Assembly: GCF_002563695.1 (NCBI RefSeq)
Contig: NZ_PDJI01000004.1
Coordinates: forward strand, 3,910,701-3,974,700
Reading direction: 5' to 3'
Origin: Georgenia soli
GTDB lineage: Bacteria; Actinomycetota; Actinomycetes; Actinomycetales; Actinomycetaceae
Length of the DNA: 64,000 bases
Positions 47,494-57,018 of this stretch are shown piece by piece. The notes below the pieces were generated by a model. That model did not search any database. It saw only the letters and a list, made by a program, of their open reading frames with translations, and was not told where the DNA came from. A program made the translations under genes and the position numbers. The first letter of the stretch is position 1. Every line of letters starts with the position of its first letter.

Positions 47494-48900
47494 ATGTCCG
47501 TCATCCGCCGGTCCCGCCCCACCCCGGTCACCGAGGTGCCCGGGTACCGACTCGAGACGCCGGTGGGCTTCGGGGCGGGTGGGGCGGTGTGGGGCGCCCG
47601 CGACGCGGCGGGCCGACCCGTCGCCGTCTCGTTCGTGACGCTGCCGCCGGGGGAGCGTGGGACCGCCGCGCTGCGCCGGCTCGGTGCCCTCAGGGCGGCG
47701 GCGCACCCGCACCTGCCGCGGGTGCTGGACGTCGTGGGACTCGACCCGGCCAGGTGCGCCCTGGTCGCCGAGATCGTCGACGGGCCCACGCTGGCGACCG
47801 TCCGTGCTGCGCGCGGAGACCTGCCACCGGAGGCGTCGGCGACCTTGCTGGGCGCGCTCGCCTCCGCGCTGGCCCACCTGCACGACCACGGAGTCGTCCA
47901 CGGTGACGTCGCCCCGACGAACGTGGTGCTGACCGCGGCCGGGGTCCCCGTGCTCGTCGACCTCGCCGGTGAGGCCTCCCACGAGCGCGGCACACCGGGG
48001 TTCGTCGCGCCCGAGCGTCGCAGCGGCTCTCCGGCCAGCACCGCCGCCGACGTGTGGGCACTCGCCCGCGTGGTCAGCTGGGCGGCGGGCGACCGGAGGG
48101 GCCCCGGCGACCCGGTAGGCCCCAGCGCCTCGGGAGCCCCCGGCGGACCCGGTGTCGCAGCGTCGCCCGCCGCGGGCCCGCTCACCGCCGCGCTCTCACC
48201 GGACCCGGCGCTCCGGCCGTCCGCGCAGGAGCTCGCCCGGTTCGCGGCCACCATGCCGGCCGCGGCGGCGATCGAGCTGCCGTCCGGCGCCGACCTCGCG
48301 CAGGCACGGCTCCGGTCCGGCCAGGCGGCCACCGAGGTCGCCCCGTCCCGTCGGCCGCGCGGCAGGCACCGACGGCCGCGCCGGCTGGGTCGACGTCGTG
48401 CCGCCCTCGCCGTGACGGCCCTCGCACTGGTGGCGGGCGCCGTACTTCCTGTCCTCGGCGCGACCTCCGCGCCACCGGCGCCGGTCACGCCCGCGGAGGC
48501 GTCCGCGCTGGTGCGCGACCTCGTGGCAGCGCGGGACGAGGCGCTGCGCGACGGCCGCACGGAGGTCCTGGCGGAGCTGACGGTCCCGGGGTCTCCCGCC
48601 GCGGCGGAGGACGAGCTCCTGGTGGAGCGGCTGCGCACCGCGGGCGTGCGGGCGGAGGGGCTGAGCACCACCGTCGACGAGGTCCGGCTCGTCTCGGCCG
48701 ACGGCGGCCCCTCGCCGAGCGCCGTCGTGGAGGCGGTGCTGCGTCAGGAGGGGTACCGACTGGTGCCGGCCGACGGGTCCGGCGAGGAGGGCGGGCAGCC
48801 CGTGGAGGCGCGGGCGCCGCGCTGCCTGCGCATGGCGCTCAGCGGCCCCGCGCCGTGGCGGCTCAGCGAGGCGTCGACCTGCGGCGGCTCGGCAGGATGA
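47494..48900 (+). CDS. membrane pseudokinase (Ser/Thr kinase-like) with extracytoplasmic domain
   Basis: A 468-residue protein whose first 250 residues have a protein-kinase fold. The Gly-rich loop (GFGAGGAVWG) and catalytic loop HGDVAPTN (Asp138, Asn143) are present, but the ATP-anchoring lysine of the VAVK motif is Ser46 (VAVSF), the DFG is DLA at 156-158 and the usual HRD is HGD. A basic stretch and a single membrane helix (about 302-325) follow, then about 140 extracytoplasmic residues with two cysteines near the C terminus. It is likely catalytically dead or highly atypical, perhaps a scaffold or sensor. MviN-type pseudokinase fusions are an analogy only. The ATG was chosen by domain start; the spacing to an RBS is poor. 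Confidence 0.82.
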   Translation: MSVIRRSRPTPVTEVPGYRLETPVGFGAGGAVWGARDAAGRPVAVSFVTLPPGERGTAALRRLGALRAAAHPHLPRVLDVVGLDPARCALVAEIVDGPTLATVRAARGDLPPEASATLLGALASALAHLHDHGVVHGDVAPTNVVLTAAGVPVLVDLAGEASHERGTPGFVAPERRSGSPASTAADVWALARVVSWAAGDRRGPGDPVGPSASGAPGGPGVAASPAAGPLTAALSPDPALRPSAQELARFAATMPAAAAIELPSGADLAQARLRSGQAATEVAPSRRPRGRHRRPRRLGRRRAALAVTALALVAGAVLPVLGATSAPPAPVTPAEASALVRDLVAARDEALRDGRTEVLAELTVPGSPAAAEDELLVERLRTAGVRAEGLSTTVDEVRLVSADGGPSPSAVVEAVLRQEGYRLVPADGSGEEGGQPVEARAPRCLRMALSGPAPWRLSEASTCGGSAG

Positions 48901-48939
48901 ACGGCTCCGGGAAAGGGGCCACCCGGACCCTCGACCACC

Positions 48940-49911
48940 TCACTCCGAGCGCGCCGAACCGCGGTCGGCCACCCACGGTGCGGCGGCCGCGAGGTCCGGG
49001 TGCAGGTAGACCAGGCCGTCGTCGAGGAGCACCCGGGGCGCCACCCGGCGGGAGGCGGCGAGGAAGTCGGCGAAATCGCGCCCGGCGAGGGCCAGCGCCG
49101 CCCGGGGGGCCCGCACGACTGCGGGCCGGTGCATGGCCGCGGCCAGGGCGGCCACGACCTCGCCCTGCCTGGCGGCACCGGGGGCGGCGAGGTTGACCGG
49201 TCCGGTCACCGACGAGTCGATGAGGTGCAGCTGGGCACGCACGTGGTCGGCCAGCGTGATCCACGGGAACCACTGCCGTCCGCCGGCGATCGGCCCGCCG
49301 AGCCCCAGCCGGATGAGCGTGGTGAGCGGGGCGATGGCCCCGCCGGACGGCGCCAGGGCGGGGGCGGTGCGCAGGAGGACCACCTGCGCGCCGGCGTCGG
49401 CGGCCGGGGCGGTGGCGGCCTCCCACTGCCGGCAGACGTCGGCCAGGAAGCCGTCGCCGGGGTCGGACGTCTCGGTGAGCACCTCGTCGCCGCGGTCGCC
49501 GTAGACGTCGGTGCCGCTCGCCTGCAGGAGACGCACCCGCCGGCCGTCGTGGTCGATCGCCCGGGCGACGGCCTCGGCGAGGATCCGTGTGCCGTCGACC
49601 CGGGACCGGAGGATCTCCTCCTTGTAGGCGGCCGTCCACGGCAGCCGGCCCAGGGAGGCGCCGCCCAGGTTCACGACGACGTCCACGCCGTCGAGCGCGG
49701 CGCGGTCGAGCGCTCCGGAGGCCGGGTCCCAGCCGACCTCGTCGGGTGCCCTGGGGCCGCGGCGCACCAGACGCCGGACGACGTCGCCGCGGTGCCGGAG
49801 GTGGCGGACCAGGTGGTGGCCCAGGAAGCCGGAGGCCCCCGCGACGAGCACGGTGCGGGTGCCGGCGACGGCCGGTGCGGTTCCGGCGGCGTTCACCGCG
49901 GTGGTGGCCAT
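48940..49911 (-). CDS. TIGR01777-family NAD(P)-dependent epimerase (SDR39U1-like)
   Basis: A 323-residue extended-SDR protein. The nucleotide motif GASGFLGHHLVRHL is near residue 25, followed by NLGGASLG and the YxxxK-like core. In M. tuberculosis the orthologous position (Rv2216) is next to dlaT and lipB. The reaction is unknown. Confidence 0.88.
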   Translation of the reverse strand: MATTAVNAAGTAPAVAGTRTVLVAGASGFLGHHLVRHLRHRGDVVRRLVRRGPRAPDEVGWDPASGALDRAALDGVDVVVNLGGASLGRLPWTAAYKEEILRSRVDGTRILAEAVARAIDHDGRRVRLLQASGTDVYGDRGDEVLTETSDPGDGFLADVCRQWEAATAPAADAGAQVVLLRTAPALAPSGGAIAPLTTLIRLGLGGPIAGGRQWFPWITLADHVRAQLHLIDSSVTGPVNLAAPGAARQGEVVAALAAAMHRPAVVRAPRAALALAGRDFADFLAASRRVAPRVLLDDGLVYLHPDLAAAAPWVADRGSARSE

Positions 49912-49944
49912 GGCCTCACGCTAACGGCGCCCCCGGGCAGATGC

Positions 49945-49981
49945 CACGGGGCCCCGCACCGTGATGGTGCGGGGCCCCGTG
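49945..49981 (-). terminator. terminator of the sucB-lpdA transcript
   Basis: Perfect 16-bp stem (49945-49960 with 49966-49981), 5-nt loop, 19 bp past the sucB stop. Confidence 0.88.
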
Positions 49982-50000
49982 CCGGGCACGCGTCAGCGCG

Positions 50001-51848
50001 TCACAGACCGACCTCGGCGTCGAAGGCGCCCTCCTCCAGGCGGGCCTTGACGGTCGAGAGGAAGCGGCCGGCGTCGGCGCCGTCGACCAGGCGGTGGTCG
50101 TACGTCAGCGACAGGTAGATCATCGAGCGGATGCCGATGGTGTCGTTGCCGTCGGCGTCCGTGACGACCATCGGACGCTTGACGATCGTCCCCACACCGA
50201 GGATGGCGACCTCGGGCTGGTTGATGATCGGCGTGTCCAGCAGGAGCCCGGCCGACCCGGTGTTGGTGATCGTGAAGGTCGAGCCGGACAGCTCGTCCGG
50301 GGTGACCTTGCTGTCCCGGGTGCGGGCGGCGAGGTCGTTGATCTTCTTGGCGATGCCGCCGATCGTCAGGTCACCGGCGTCCTTGATGACCGGGACCAGC
50401 AGGCCGCGCGGGGTGTCGACCGCGATGCCGATGTGCTCGGCGCCGTGGTAGATCACCTGCTCGTCGTCGATCGTCGCGTTGAGCTTCGGGTGCGCCTTGA
50501 GGGCCTCCGTCGCCGCCTTGACGAAGAACGGCAGGAAGGTCAGCTTCGTGCCCTCTGCGGCCTGGAACGCGGACTTCGCCCGGGCCCTCAGGGTCGCGAT
50601 GCGGGTGACGTCCACCTCCACCACGGAGGTCAGCTGGGCGGAGGTGTCCAGCGACTCGCGCATGCGCTTGGAGATGACCTTGCGCAGGCGCGACATCTTC
50701 TCGGTCGTGCCGCGCAGCGGGGAGACCTCGACGGGAGCCGGCGTCCTGGCAGGGGCAGACGCCGCGGGCGCCTGGGCCGGTGCCGCTGCGGCGGCCTTCT
50801 CGGCGGCGGCCTGCTCGGCCGCTGCCTCGACGTCCTGCTTGCGGATACGGCCCCCCACGCCGGTGCCCTCCACCGTGGACAGGTCCACGTCGAGGTCCGC
50901 GGCGAGCTTGCGCACGAGCGGGGTGATGTAGGCGGTGCCGGCGGCGGCCGCGGCCCTCGGCGCCTCACGACGCGTCTCGGCCTTCGGCGCCTGCGGCTCG
51001 GCCGGCTGCGCGGCGCCGCTCCGCGGCTGCTGCTTGGGTGCCTCGGCGGCGGGGGCCGGCTCCTCCTTGGGCGCCTCGGCCGCGGGGGCCGGCTCCTCCT
51101 TGGGGGCCTCAGCGGCGGGTGCCGCCTCAGCCTTGGGGGCCTCCGCCTTCGGAGCCTCGGCCTGCGGGGCGGCGGATCCGGCCGCGCCCACGATCGCGAG
51201 GTCGGTGCCGACCTCGACGGTCTCGTCCTCCTGGACGAGGATCTTCACCACGGTGCCGGCCACGGGGGAGGGCACCTCGGTGTCGACCTTGTCGGTGGAG
51301 ACCTCCAGAAGCGGCTCGTCGACCTCGACCGTGTCGCCCTCGGCCTTGAGCCAGCGGGTGACGGTGCCCTCGGTGACGGACTCGCCGAGCGCCGGCATCT
51401 TCACGGCCTCGCCCGAGGCCTCGCCGCCGGCGGCGGGGGCGGAGGCGGTCGCCTCCTCCTTCGCCTGCTCGGCCGGCCTGGCCTCCTCGGCGGCCGGCTG
51501 CGCGGCCTCGACGGCCTCGGCGGCGGGCTGGCCGCCGGCCGCCGGCGCCGTGTCCGGCTCGCCGCTCGTGCCCTGCTCCGCGGGAGCCTGCTCGCCGTCG
51601 GAGGAGCCGGACCCGTCACCGATCACGGCGAGGTCCGTGCCGACCTCGACCGTCTCGTCCTCCTCCACGAGGATCTTCTCGACCACGCCGGCGACGGGGG
51701 AGGGCACCTCGGTGTCGACCTTGTCGGTGGAGACCTCGAGCAGCGGCTCGTCGACCTCGACCGTCTCCCCGACCGCCTTGAGCCACCGCGTGACGGTGCC
51801 CTCGGTGACGGACTCGCCCAGCGCGGGCATCTTCACGGACTCAGACAT
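50001..51848 (-). CDS. sucB: 2-oxoacid dehydrogenase E2 (dihydrolipoyl acyltransferase)
   Basis: A 615-residue E2 with two tandem lipoyl domains (lipoyl Lys43 in STDKVDTEV and the second at about 188), a peripheral-subunit-binding domain ([19 protein letters not shown]) and the C-terminal catalytic core with [10 protein letters not shown]. The linker after the second lipoyl domain has repeats of about 13 residues, [11 protein letters not shown], encoded by 39-bp tandem DNA repeats (51038-51125). In actinobacteria such an E2 (DlaT) can serve the pyruvate dehydrogenase complex with AceE; which substrate is used here is inferred only. Confidence 0.93.
   Translation of the reverse strand: MSESVKMPALGESVTEGTVTRWLKAVGETVEVDEPLLEVSTDKVDTEVPSPVAGVVEKILVEEDETVEVGTDLAVIGDGSGSSDGEQAPAEQGTSGEPDTAPAAGGQPAAEAVEAAQPAAEEARPAEQAKEEATASAPAAGGEASGEAVKMPALGESVTEGTVTRWLKAEGDTVEVDEPLLEVSTDKVDTEVPSPVAGTVVKILVQEDETVEVGTDLAIVGAAGSAAPQAEAPKAEAPKAEAAPAAEAPKEEPAPAAEAPKEEPAPAAEAPKQQPRSGAAQPAEPQAPKAETRREAPRAAAAAGTAYITPLVRKLAADLDVDLSTVEGTGVGGRIRKQDVEAAAEQAAAEKAAAAAPAQAPAASAPARTPAPVEVSPLRGTTEKMSRLRKVISKRMRESLDTSAQLTSVVEVDVTRIATLRARAKSAFQAAEGTKLTFLPFFVKAATEALKAHPKLNATIDDEQVIYHGAEHIGIAVDTPRGLLVPVIKDAGDLTIGGIAKKINDLAARTRDSKVTPDELSGSTFTITNTGSAGLLLDTPIINQPEVAILGVGTIVKRPMVVTDADGNDTIGIRSMIYLSLTYDHRLVDGADAGRFLSTVKARLEEGAFDAEVGL
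51038..51125. repeat. 39-bp tandem repeat in the sucB linker
   Basis: Two full units and a diverged third encode the Pro/Ala-rich mobile linker. Such repeats can change copy number without disturbing the frame. Confidence 0.75.
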
Positions 51849-51872
51849 GTCCTGGAATCTCCTTCGATCGGG

Positions 51873-53252
51873 TCAGTTGTGCGCGTGCAGCGGCTTGCCG
51901 GCGAGGGCCAGGGCGGCCTCGCCCAGCGCCTCGTCCTGCGTCGGGTGGGCGTGGACGAGGGCGGCGACGTCCTCCGGGTAGGCCTCCCAGTTCACGATCA
52001 GCTGGCCCTCGCCGATGAGCTCGCCGACACGGGCGCCGAGCATGTGCACCCCGACGATCGGGCCGTCCTTCTCGCGCACGAGCTTGACGAAGCCCTGCGT
52101 CTGGAGGATCTGGGACTTGCCGTTGCCGCCGAGGTTGTACTCGAGGGCGAGGACGTTGTCCGCGCCGTAGGCCTCCTTGGCCTCGGCCTCGGTGAGGCCG
52201 ACGGAGGCGACGTTCGGCTCGCAGTACGTGACCCGGGGGATGCCGGACTCGACGATGGGCGCGGGGTTGAGGCCCGCGATCTCCTCGGCGACGAAGATGC
52301 CCTGCTGGAAGCCACGGTGGGCGAGCTGGAGACCGGGGACGATGTCGCCGACTGCGTAGACGTTGCCCACGCCCGTGTGCAGGCGCTCGTTCGTGAGCAC
52401 GAAGCCGCGCTCCATGGGGATGCCGTTCTCCTCGTACCCGAGGTTGGCGGTGGCGGGGCCGCGGCCGACGGCGACGAGGAGGATCTCGGCCTCGAAGGTC
52501 TTCCCGTCCTGGGTGGTGACCTTCACGCCGTCGTCGGTCTGCTCGACGCCGGAGAACATGGTCTTGGTGTGGAAGGCGATCTTGCGCTTGCGGAACGCGC
52601 GCTCCAGCCCCTTGGACAGGGCCACGTCCTCGTTCGGGACCAGGTTCGGCAGGCCCTCGATGATGGTGACGTCGGTGCCGAAGGAGTTCCAGACGGAGGC
52701 GAACTCGACGCCGATGACGCCGCCGCCGAGGACGATCGCGCTCTTCGGGACGAAGTCCAGCTCCAGGGCCTGCTCGGAGGTCAGCACGCGGCCGCCGATC
52801 TCGAGGCCGGGCAGCGACTTGGAGTAGGAGCCGGAGGCCAGGATGACGTGCTTGCCCTTGTACCGGGTGCCGTCGACCTCGACCGTGTCCTGCGAGACGA
52901 GCTTGCCCCACCCGTTGACGAGGTTGACCTTGCGGGAGGAGACGAGCCCCTGCAGGCCCTTGTAGAGGCGGTTGACGATGCCCTCCTTGAAGGAGTTCAC
53001 CGCGCTGACGTCGATGCCCTCGAGGGAGCTCTTGACGCCCACGCCCGCGCTCTCGCGGATGGTGTCGGCCACCTCGGCGGAGTGGAGCAGCGCCTTGGTC
53101 GGGATGCAGCCGCGGTGCAGGCAGGTGCCGCCGAGCTTGTCGGCCTCGATCAGGGCGACCGTCAGGTCGAGCTCGGCCGCCCGGAGCGCCGCCGCGTAGC
53201 CGCCGCTACCCGCCCCCAGGATGACGATGTCGTACTCCTGCGTATCAGCCAC
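51873..53252 (-). CDS. lpdA: dihydrolipoyl dehydrogenase (E3)
   Basis: A 459-residue flavoprotein that reoxidises the lipoyl groups of E2. The FAD motif [15 protein letters not shown], the redox pair Cys44/Cys49 in [15 protein letters not shown], the NAD motif GGGVIGVEF and the C-terminal HAHPTQDE active-site His-Glu are present. The GTG at 53252 has RBS AGGAGAGG. It is 24 bp upstream of sucB on the same strand. The first 341 bases of this gene are present again, inverted, at 63660-64000. Confidence 0.95.
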   Translation of the reverse strand: MADTQEYDIVILGAGSGGYAAALRAAELDLTVALIEADKLGGTCLHRGCIPTKALLHSAEVADTIRESAGVGVKSSLEGIDVSAVNSFKEGIVNRLYKGLQGLVSSRKVNLVNGWGKLVSQDTVEVDGTRYKGKHVILASGSYSKSLPGLEIGGRVLTSEQALELDFVPKSAIVLGGGVIGVEFASVWNSFGTDVTIIEGLPNLVPNEDVALSKGLERAFRKRKIAFHTKTMFSGVEQTDDGVKVTTQDGKTFEAEILLVAVGRGPATANLGYEENGIPMERGFVLTNERLHTGVGNVYAVGDIVPGLQLAHRGFQQGIFVAEEIAGLNPAPIVESGIPRVTYCEPNVASVGLTEAEAKEAYGADNVLALEYNLGGNGKSQILQTQGFVKLVREKDGPIVGVHMLGARVGELIGEGQLIVNWEAYPEDVAALVHAHPTQDEALGEAALALAGKPLHAHN

Positions 53253-53408
53253 GTACCTCTCCTTGAGCGCACAAATGACCCTGACTGGGTCCGGTTCGCG
53301 GCCATTCTTCCACCCAAACCTCGTCCAGGCCCATTCGTCCCATGCCGCGAGCGTCACACCGCAGGGGTGCGGTGCGTCACATGCGGGCCGCGAGGACAGG
53401 AGCGAGCG

Positions 53409-53436
53409 GGCGGGCGCACGACGTCGAGCGCCCGCC
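53409..53436 (-). terminator. terminator of pepA
   Basis: Perfect 9-bp stem GGCGGGCGC (53409-53417 with 53428-53436), 10-nt loop, 19 bp past the pepA stop. A second smaller stem is at 53357-53374. The mirror copy is at 63476-63503. Confidence 0.65.
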
Positions 53437-53454
53437 TTCGCCCTCGGGGCACCG

Positions 53455-54930
53455 TCAGGCCCGGGCGGCGGCCTCGAGCACGCCGAGCAGGGTGCGCAGG
53501 CCCATGCCGGTGCCGCCCTTGGGGGTGTAGCCGTAGGGGCCGCCCTCGTTGTAGGCGGGACCGGCCACGTCGAGGTGGGCCCAGGGGAGGTCGCCGACGA
53601 ACTCCTTCAGGAACAGCCCGGCCACGAGCATGCCGCCGTACCGGTCGCCCATGTTGGCGATGTCGGCGACCGGCGACTTCAGCGACTCGCGCAGCTCCTC
53701 GGGCAGCGGCATCGGCCAGAACTGCTCGCCGACCCCCTGCGCGGCCGCCACGACCTCCTCACGGGTGGCGTCGGTGCCCATGACGGCCCCCACGCGGGCG
53801 CCGAGCGCCACCATCTGCGCGCCGGTGAGGGTCGCGATGTCGATGATCGCGTCGGGGTTCTCCTCGCGGGCCGCGGCGAGTGCGTCGGCCATGACGAGAC
53901 GACCCTCGGCGTCGGTGTTGAGCACCTCGACGGTGGTGCCGTCACGCATGGTGACGACGTCGGAGGGCCGCTGCGCGCCGCCGCCGGGCATGTTCTCCGC
54001 GAGGGCGAGCCAGCCGGTCACTTTGACCGGCAGGTCCAGCGCCGCGGCCGCGAGCACGGTGTGCAGGACGGTGGCGGCGCCCGCCATGTCGTCCTTCATG
54101 TTCTCCATGCCCTTGGCGGGCTTGAGGGACAGGCCGCCGGAGTCGAAGGTGATGCCCTTGCCGACGAGGGAGTAGTGCGCACGGGCACGGGCGGGGGAGT
54201 GGACGACCTTGACCAGGCGCGGCGGGCGGGCGGAGCCCTGGCCGACACCGAGGATGCCGCCGTAGCCGCCCGCGGCGAGCTGCTTCTCGTCGAGCACCGT
54301 GACCTTCACGCGCGAACCCTTGGCCGCGGCGAGCGCCTCCTCGGCGAAGGACTGCGGGTACAGGTGCTTCGGGGAGGCGTTGACCAGGTCCCGGACGCCG
54401 CGCACGCCGTCGGCCACGGCCTGCGCGCGGGCCAGGGCGGCACGGGTCTCCTTCTGCCGGGCCGCCGGGGTCGCGAGCTCGATGCGGGCCACGGGCGCGG
54501 GGTCGCTCGTGCGGTAGTGGTCGAAGCGGTAGGCACCCAGCAGCGCACCCTCGGCGACGGCACCCACCTGTGCGGCGTCGTCGGCGGGCAGGGCGAGGAC
54601 GACGTCGGCGGAGCCGGCGAGCGAGCGCACGGCGGCGCCGGCCGCGCGGCGCAGCGCCTCCGGACCCACCTGACCGTCGGTGACCTTGCCCACGCCGGTG
54701 AGGACCACGACGGTAGCGGCCAGCTCCTCGCCGGCGGGGAGCCGGACGACCTCGTCGCCCTTGCCCGTCACGCCGAGCGCAGGCAGCAGAGCGCCAAGGG
54801 GCGCAAGGACCTTCGGCGGCAGGCCGGCCGCCAGGAGGCGGGGGCCGTCGTCGTCCTGGGCGACGGCGAGGACGATCGCGTCGGCGCTCGTGCGGGCGGG
54901 GTCCTTGGTGCTGAGCTTGAGGTCGGTCAC
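53455..54930 (-). CDS. pepA: leucyl aminopeptidase (M17), intact left-arm copy
   Basis: A 491-residue two-metal aminopeptidase, cytosolic. The metal and catalytic residues lie in GKGITFDSGG, KDDMAGAATV and [14 protein letters not shown] (LAP signature), followed by [14 protein letters not shown]. The N-terminal domain is typical. The GTG at 54930 is preceded on the minus strand by TAGCAT, 8 nt upstream. Orthologue of PepB of M. tuberculosis (Rv2213), in the expected position near dlaT. The second copy at 61988-63457 is broken. Confidence 0.95.
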   Translation of the reverse strand: MTDLKLSTKDPARTSADAIVLAVAQDDDGPRLLAAGLPPKVLAPLGALLPALGVTGKGDEVVRLPAGEELAATVVVLTGVGKVTDGQVGPEALRRAAGAAVRSLAGSADVVLALPADDAAQVGAVAEGALLGAYRFDHYRTSDPAPVARIELATPAARQKETRAALARAQAVADGVRGVRDLVNASPKHLYPQSFAEEALAAAKGSRVKVTVLDEKQLAAGGYGGILGVGQGSARPPRLVKVVHSPARARAHYSLVGKGITFDSGGLSLKPAKGMENMKDDMAGAATVLHTVLAAAALDLPVKVTGWLALAENMPGGGAQRPSDVVTMRDGTTVEVLNTDAEGRLVMADALAAAREENPDAIIDIATLTGAQMVALGARVGAVMGTDATREEVVAAAQGVGEQFWPMPLPEELRESLKSPVADIANMGDRYGGMLVAGLFLKEFVGDLPWAHLDVAGPAYNEGGPYGYTPKGGTGMGLRTLLGVLEAAARA

Positions 54931-54976
54931 GATCCCGAATGCTAGCCCGGCCGCCGCCGGGCGGTAATCTCCCGGG

Positions 54977-55330
54977 GTGCTCCCCACCGTCCTGATCACC
55001 TCGGTCCTCGCCGCCGCGCTCGGCCTGTGGGCGGCGTGGTACGCGGTGCGGGACCGCCCCGTGCTCTTCAAGCAGCTGGTCGGCGCGGGGGCCGTCGAGG
55101 CCGCCCTGCTCGCCCAGGTCGTCGTCGCCCTCGTGGCCGGGGCCGGCGGGCACGTCCCCAGCGAGCCGTGGACGTTCTGGGGCTACCTCGTCACCGCGCT
55201 GTTCCTGCTGCCGGTGGCGGCGGTGTGGGCGATGGCGGACCGTACCCGTACGAGCTCGGTGGCGCTGCTGGTCGTCTGCGTCGCCATCCTGGCGATGCAG
55301 GCGCGGGTGTGGCAGGTGTGGACGGCGTGA
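54977..55330 (+). CDS. small integral membrane protein
   Basis: A 117-residue hydrophobic protein with about four helices and no recognised domain. TAATCT (54965-54970) is 6 nt before the GTG, so it is leaderless. It is divergent from pepA and leads into the next membrane protein gene. Confidence 0.75.
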   Translation: MLPTVLITSVLAAALGLWAAWYAVRDRPVLFKQLVGAGAVEAALLAQVVVALVAGAGGHVPSEPWTFWGYLVTALFLLPVAAVWAMADRTRTSSVALLVVCVAILAMQARVWQVWTA

Positions 55331-55341
55331 GCGGAGACGAG

Positions 55342-55833
55342 ATGAGCACCAACGACGAGGCCGCCGTGCGGTCGCGGCCCGAACGCGAGGAGGTCGTCAC
55401 GACCTCCGCCGTGGACACCCGGCGCCCGGCCTTCGGCCTGGGGCGCGTCCTGATCCTGGTGTACGGCATCTTCGCCGTCGCGGCCACGGCCCGGGCGGGC
55501 GTGCAGCTGATCACCAAGGCGGACGAGGCGCCGCTCGCCTACGGGCTGTCCGCCCTCGCCGGCGTCGTGTACGTGGTCGCCACCGTCGCGCTCGCCCACA
55601 ACGGCCGCCGCATGCGGCGCGTCGGCTGGACCGCCGTGGTCTTCGAGCTGGTCGGGGTGCTGACGGTGGGCACGCTGAGCGTGGTCAGCCCCGAGCTGTT
55701 CCCCGACGACACGGTCTGGTCCGGCTTCGGCAGCGGCTACGGGTACGTGCCGGCGGTCCTGCCGCTGCTCGGCATCGCCTGGTTGTGGCACTCCAGCCCG
55801 GCCCGGATCGCCGCACGCGCCGACCGCGGCTGA
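55342..55833 (+). CDS. integral membrane protein, about four helices
   Basis: A 163-residue membrane protein with a hydrophilic N-terminal 30 residues. I recognise the type from actinobacteria next to the preceding gene but know no function. The ATG at 55342 is preceded by GGAGACG; a GTG at 55327 that overlaps the upstream stop (GTGA) is an alternative that adds five residues. Confidence 0.75.
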   Translation: MSTNDEAAVRSRPEREEVVTTSAVDTRRPAFGLGRVLILVYGIFAVAATARAGVQLITKADEAPLAYGLSALAGVVYVVATVALAHNGRRMRRVGWTAVVFELVGVLTVGTLSVVSPELFPDDTVWSGFGSGYGYVPAVLPLLGIAWLWHSSPARIAARADRG

Positions 55834-55901
55834 CCAGCCCTGGTCCGCGGCGCCGGGCGGTGCCGCAGGACCCGCCGGGGTCGCGGGTAGGCTCGCGCGA
55901 C

Positions 55902-56933
55902 GTGTACCGGCTCCTCTTCCGCACCCTGGCCGTCCGTGTCGACCCTGAGCGTGCGCACCTGCTCGCGCTCGGGCTGATTCGCACCGTCTCCCGTGTCCCG
56001 GTGCTCTCCGACGCCGTCCGTGCGACCCTCGGCCGTCGCCCCGACGTCCCGGTGCCCGCGGCCGCCGACGGCGGTCCCCTCGCACGCCCCGTCCCCGGGG
56101 TCCTCGGCCTGGCGGCCGGGATGGACAAGGACGCGGACACGGTGCTGGGCATGGACATGATCGGGTTCGGCTTCGTCGAGGTCGGCACGGTCACCGCCCG
56201 GCCCCAGCCGGGCAACGAGCGGCCGCGCCTGTGGCGTCACGTCGAGCTCGGCGCCCTGCGCAACCGCATGGGGTTCAACAACCGCGGGGCCACCGCCGCC
56301 GGCGAGCAGCTGCGGCGCCTGCGCCGCTCCCGGCGGGGCCGTTCCGTCGTCGTCGGGGCGAACATCGGCAAGAGCAAGGTCACCCCGCTCGACGGCGCCG
56401 TCGCCGACTACGAGACGAGCGCCCGGGAGGTCGCCCGGTGGGCCGACTACCTCGTCGTCAACGTCTCCTCACCGAACACGCCCGGCCTGCGCGACCTGCA
56501 GGCCGTGGACTCGCTGCGCCCGATCCTCGCCGCCGTGCGCCGGGCCGCCGACGAGTCCGCCGGGCGCGCGGTCCCGCTGTTCGTCAAGATCGCGCCGGAC
56601 CTCTCCGACGACGACGTCGACGCGGTCGCGGACCTGGCGCTGGAGCTCGGGCTCGCCGGCGTGGTGGCGACCAACACCACCGTGAACCACGACCTCGGGC
56701 CCGGCGGGCTGTCCGGCTCGCCGCTGCGGGAGCGCTCGCTCGCCGTCGTCTCGCGGCTGCGCGGGCGGCTGGGGGAGCGGGGCACCATCATCGGCGTCGG
56801 GGGCATCTCGACCGAGGCCGACGCCCGCGCGATGATCGCCGCCGGCGCCGACCTGCTGCAGGCCTACTCCGCGTTCGTCTACGAGGGCCCGGCGTGGCCG
56901 GGCCGGATCAACCGGGCCCTCGGGCGACGCTGA
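55902..56933 (+). CDS. pyrD: dihydroorotate dehydrogenase, class 2
   Basis: A 343-residue FMN enzyme that oxidises dihydroorotate to orotate with quinone, membrane-associated. N-terminal membrane-contact helices precede the barrel. Signatures: [37 protein letters not shown], the catalytic serine region [18 protein letters not shown] and [11 protein letters not shown]. The GTG at 55902 is chosen from a TAGGCT box 8 nt upstream. Confidence 0.95.
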   Translation: MYRLLFRTLAVRVDPERAHLLALGLIRTVSRVPVLSDAVRATLGRRPDVPVPAAADGGPLARPVPGVLGLAAGMDKDADTVLGMDMIGFGFVEVGTVTARPQPGNERPRLWRHVELGALRNRMGFNNRGATAAGEQLRRLRRSRRGRSVVVGANIGKSKVTPLDGAVADYETSAREVARWADYLVVNVSSPNTPGLRDLQAVDSLRPILAAVRRAADESAGRAVPLFVKIAPDLSDDDVDAVADLALELGLAGVVATNTTVNHDLGPGGLSGSPLRERSLAVVSRLRGRLGERGTIIGVGGISTEADARAMIAAGADLLQAYSAFVYEGPAWPGRINRALGRR

Positions 56934-56943
56934 GCCGCGCGGC

Positions 56944-57018
56944 TCAGGCGGGGTGCTCGCCCCGCGCCCACCTGGGGCTTCGTCAGGCGGGGTACTCGCC
57001 CCGCCCCACCTGGGGCTT
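56944..57018. repeat. tandem duplication of the DUF3043 3' end
   Basis: A 37-bp copy (56944-56980) of the last 36 bp of the DUF3043 gene (56983-57018) lies directly after it, with a 1-bp insertion and one substitution. It can form GC-rich hairpins, so it may double as a convergent terminator with pyrD. Confidence 0.75.
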
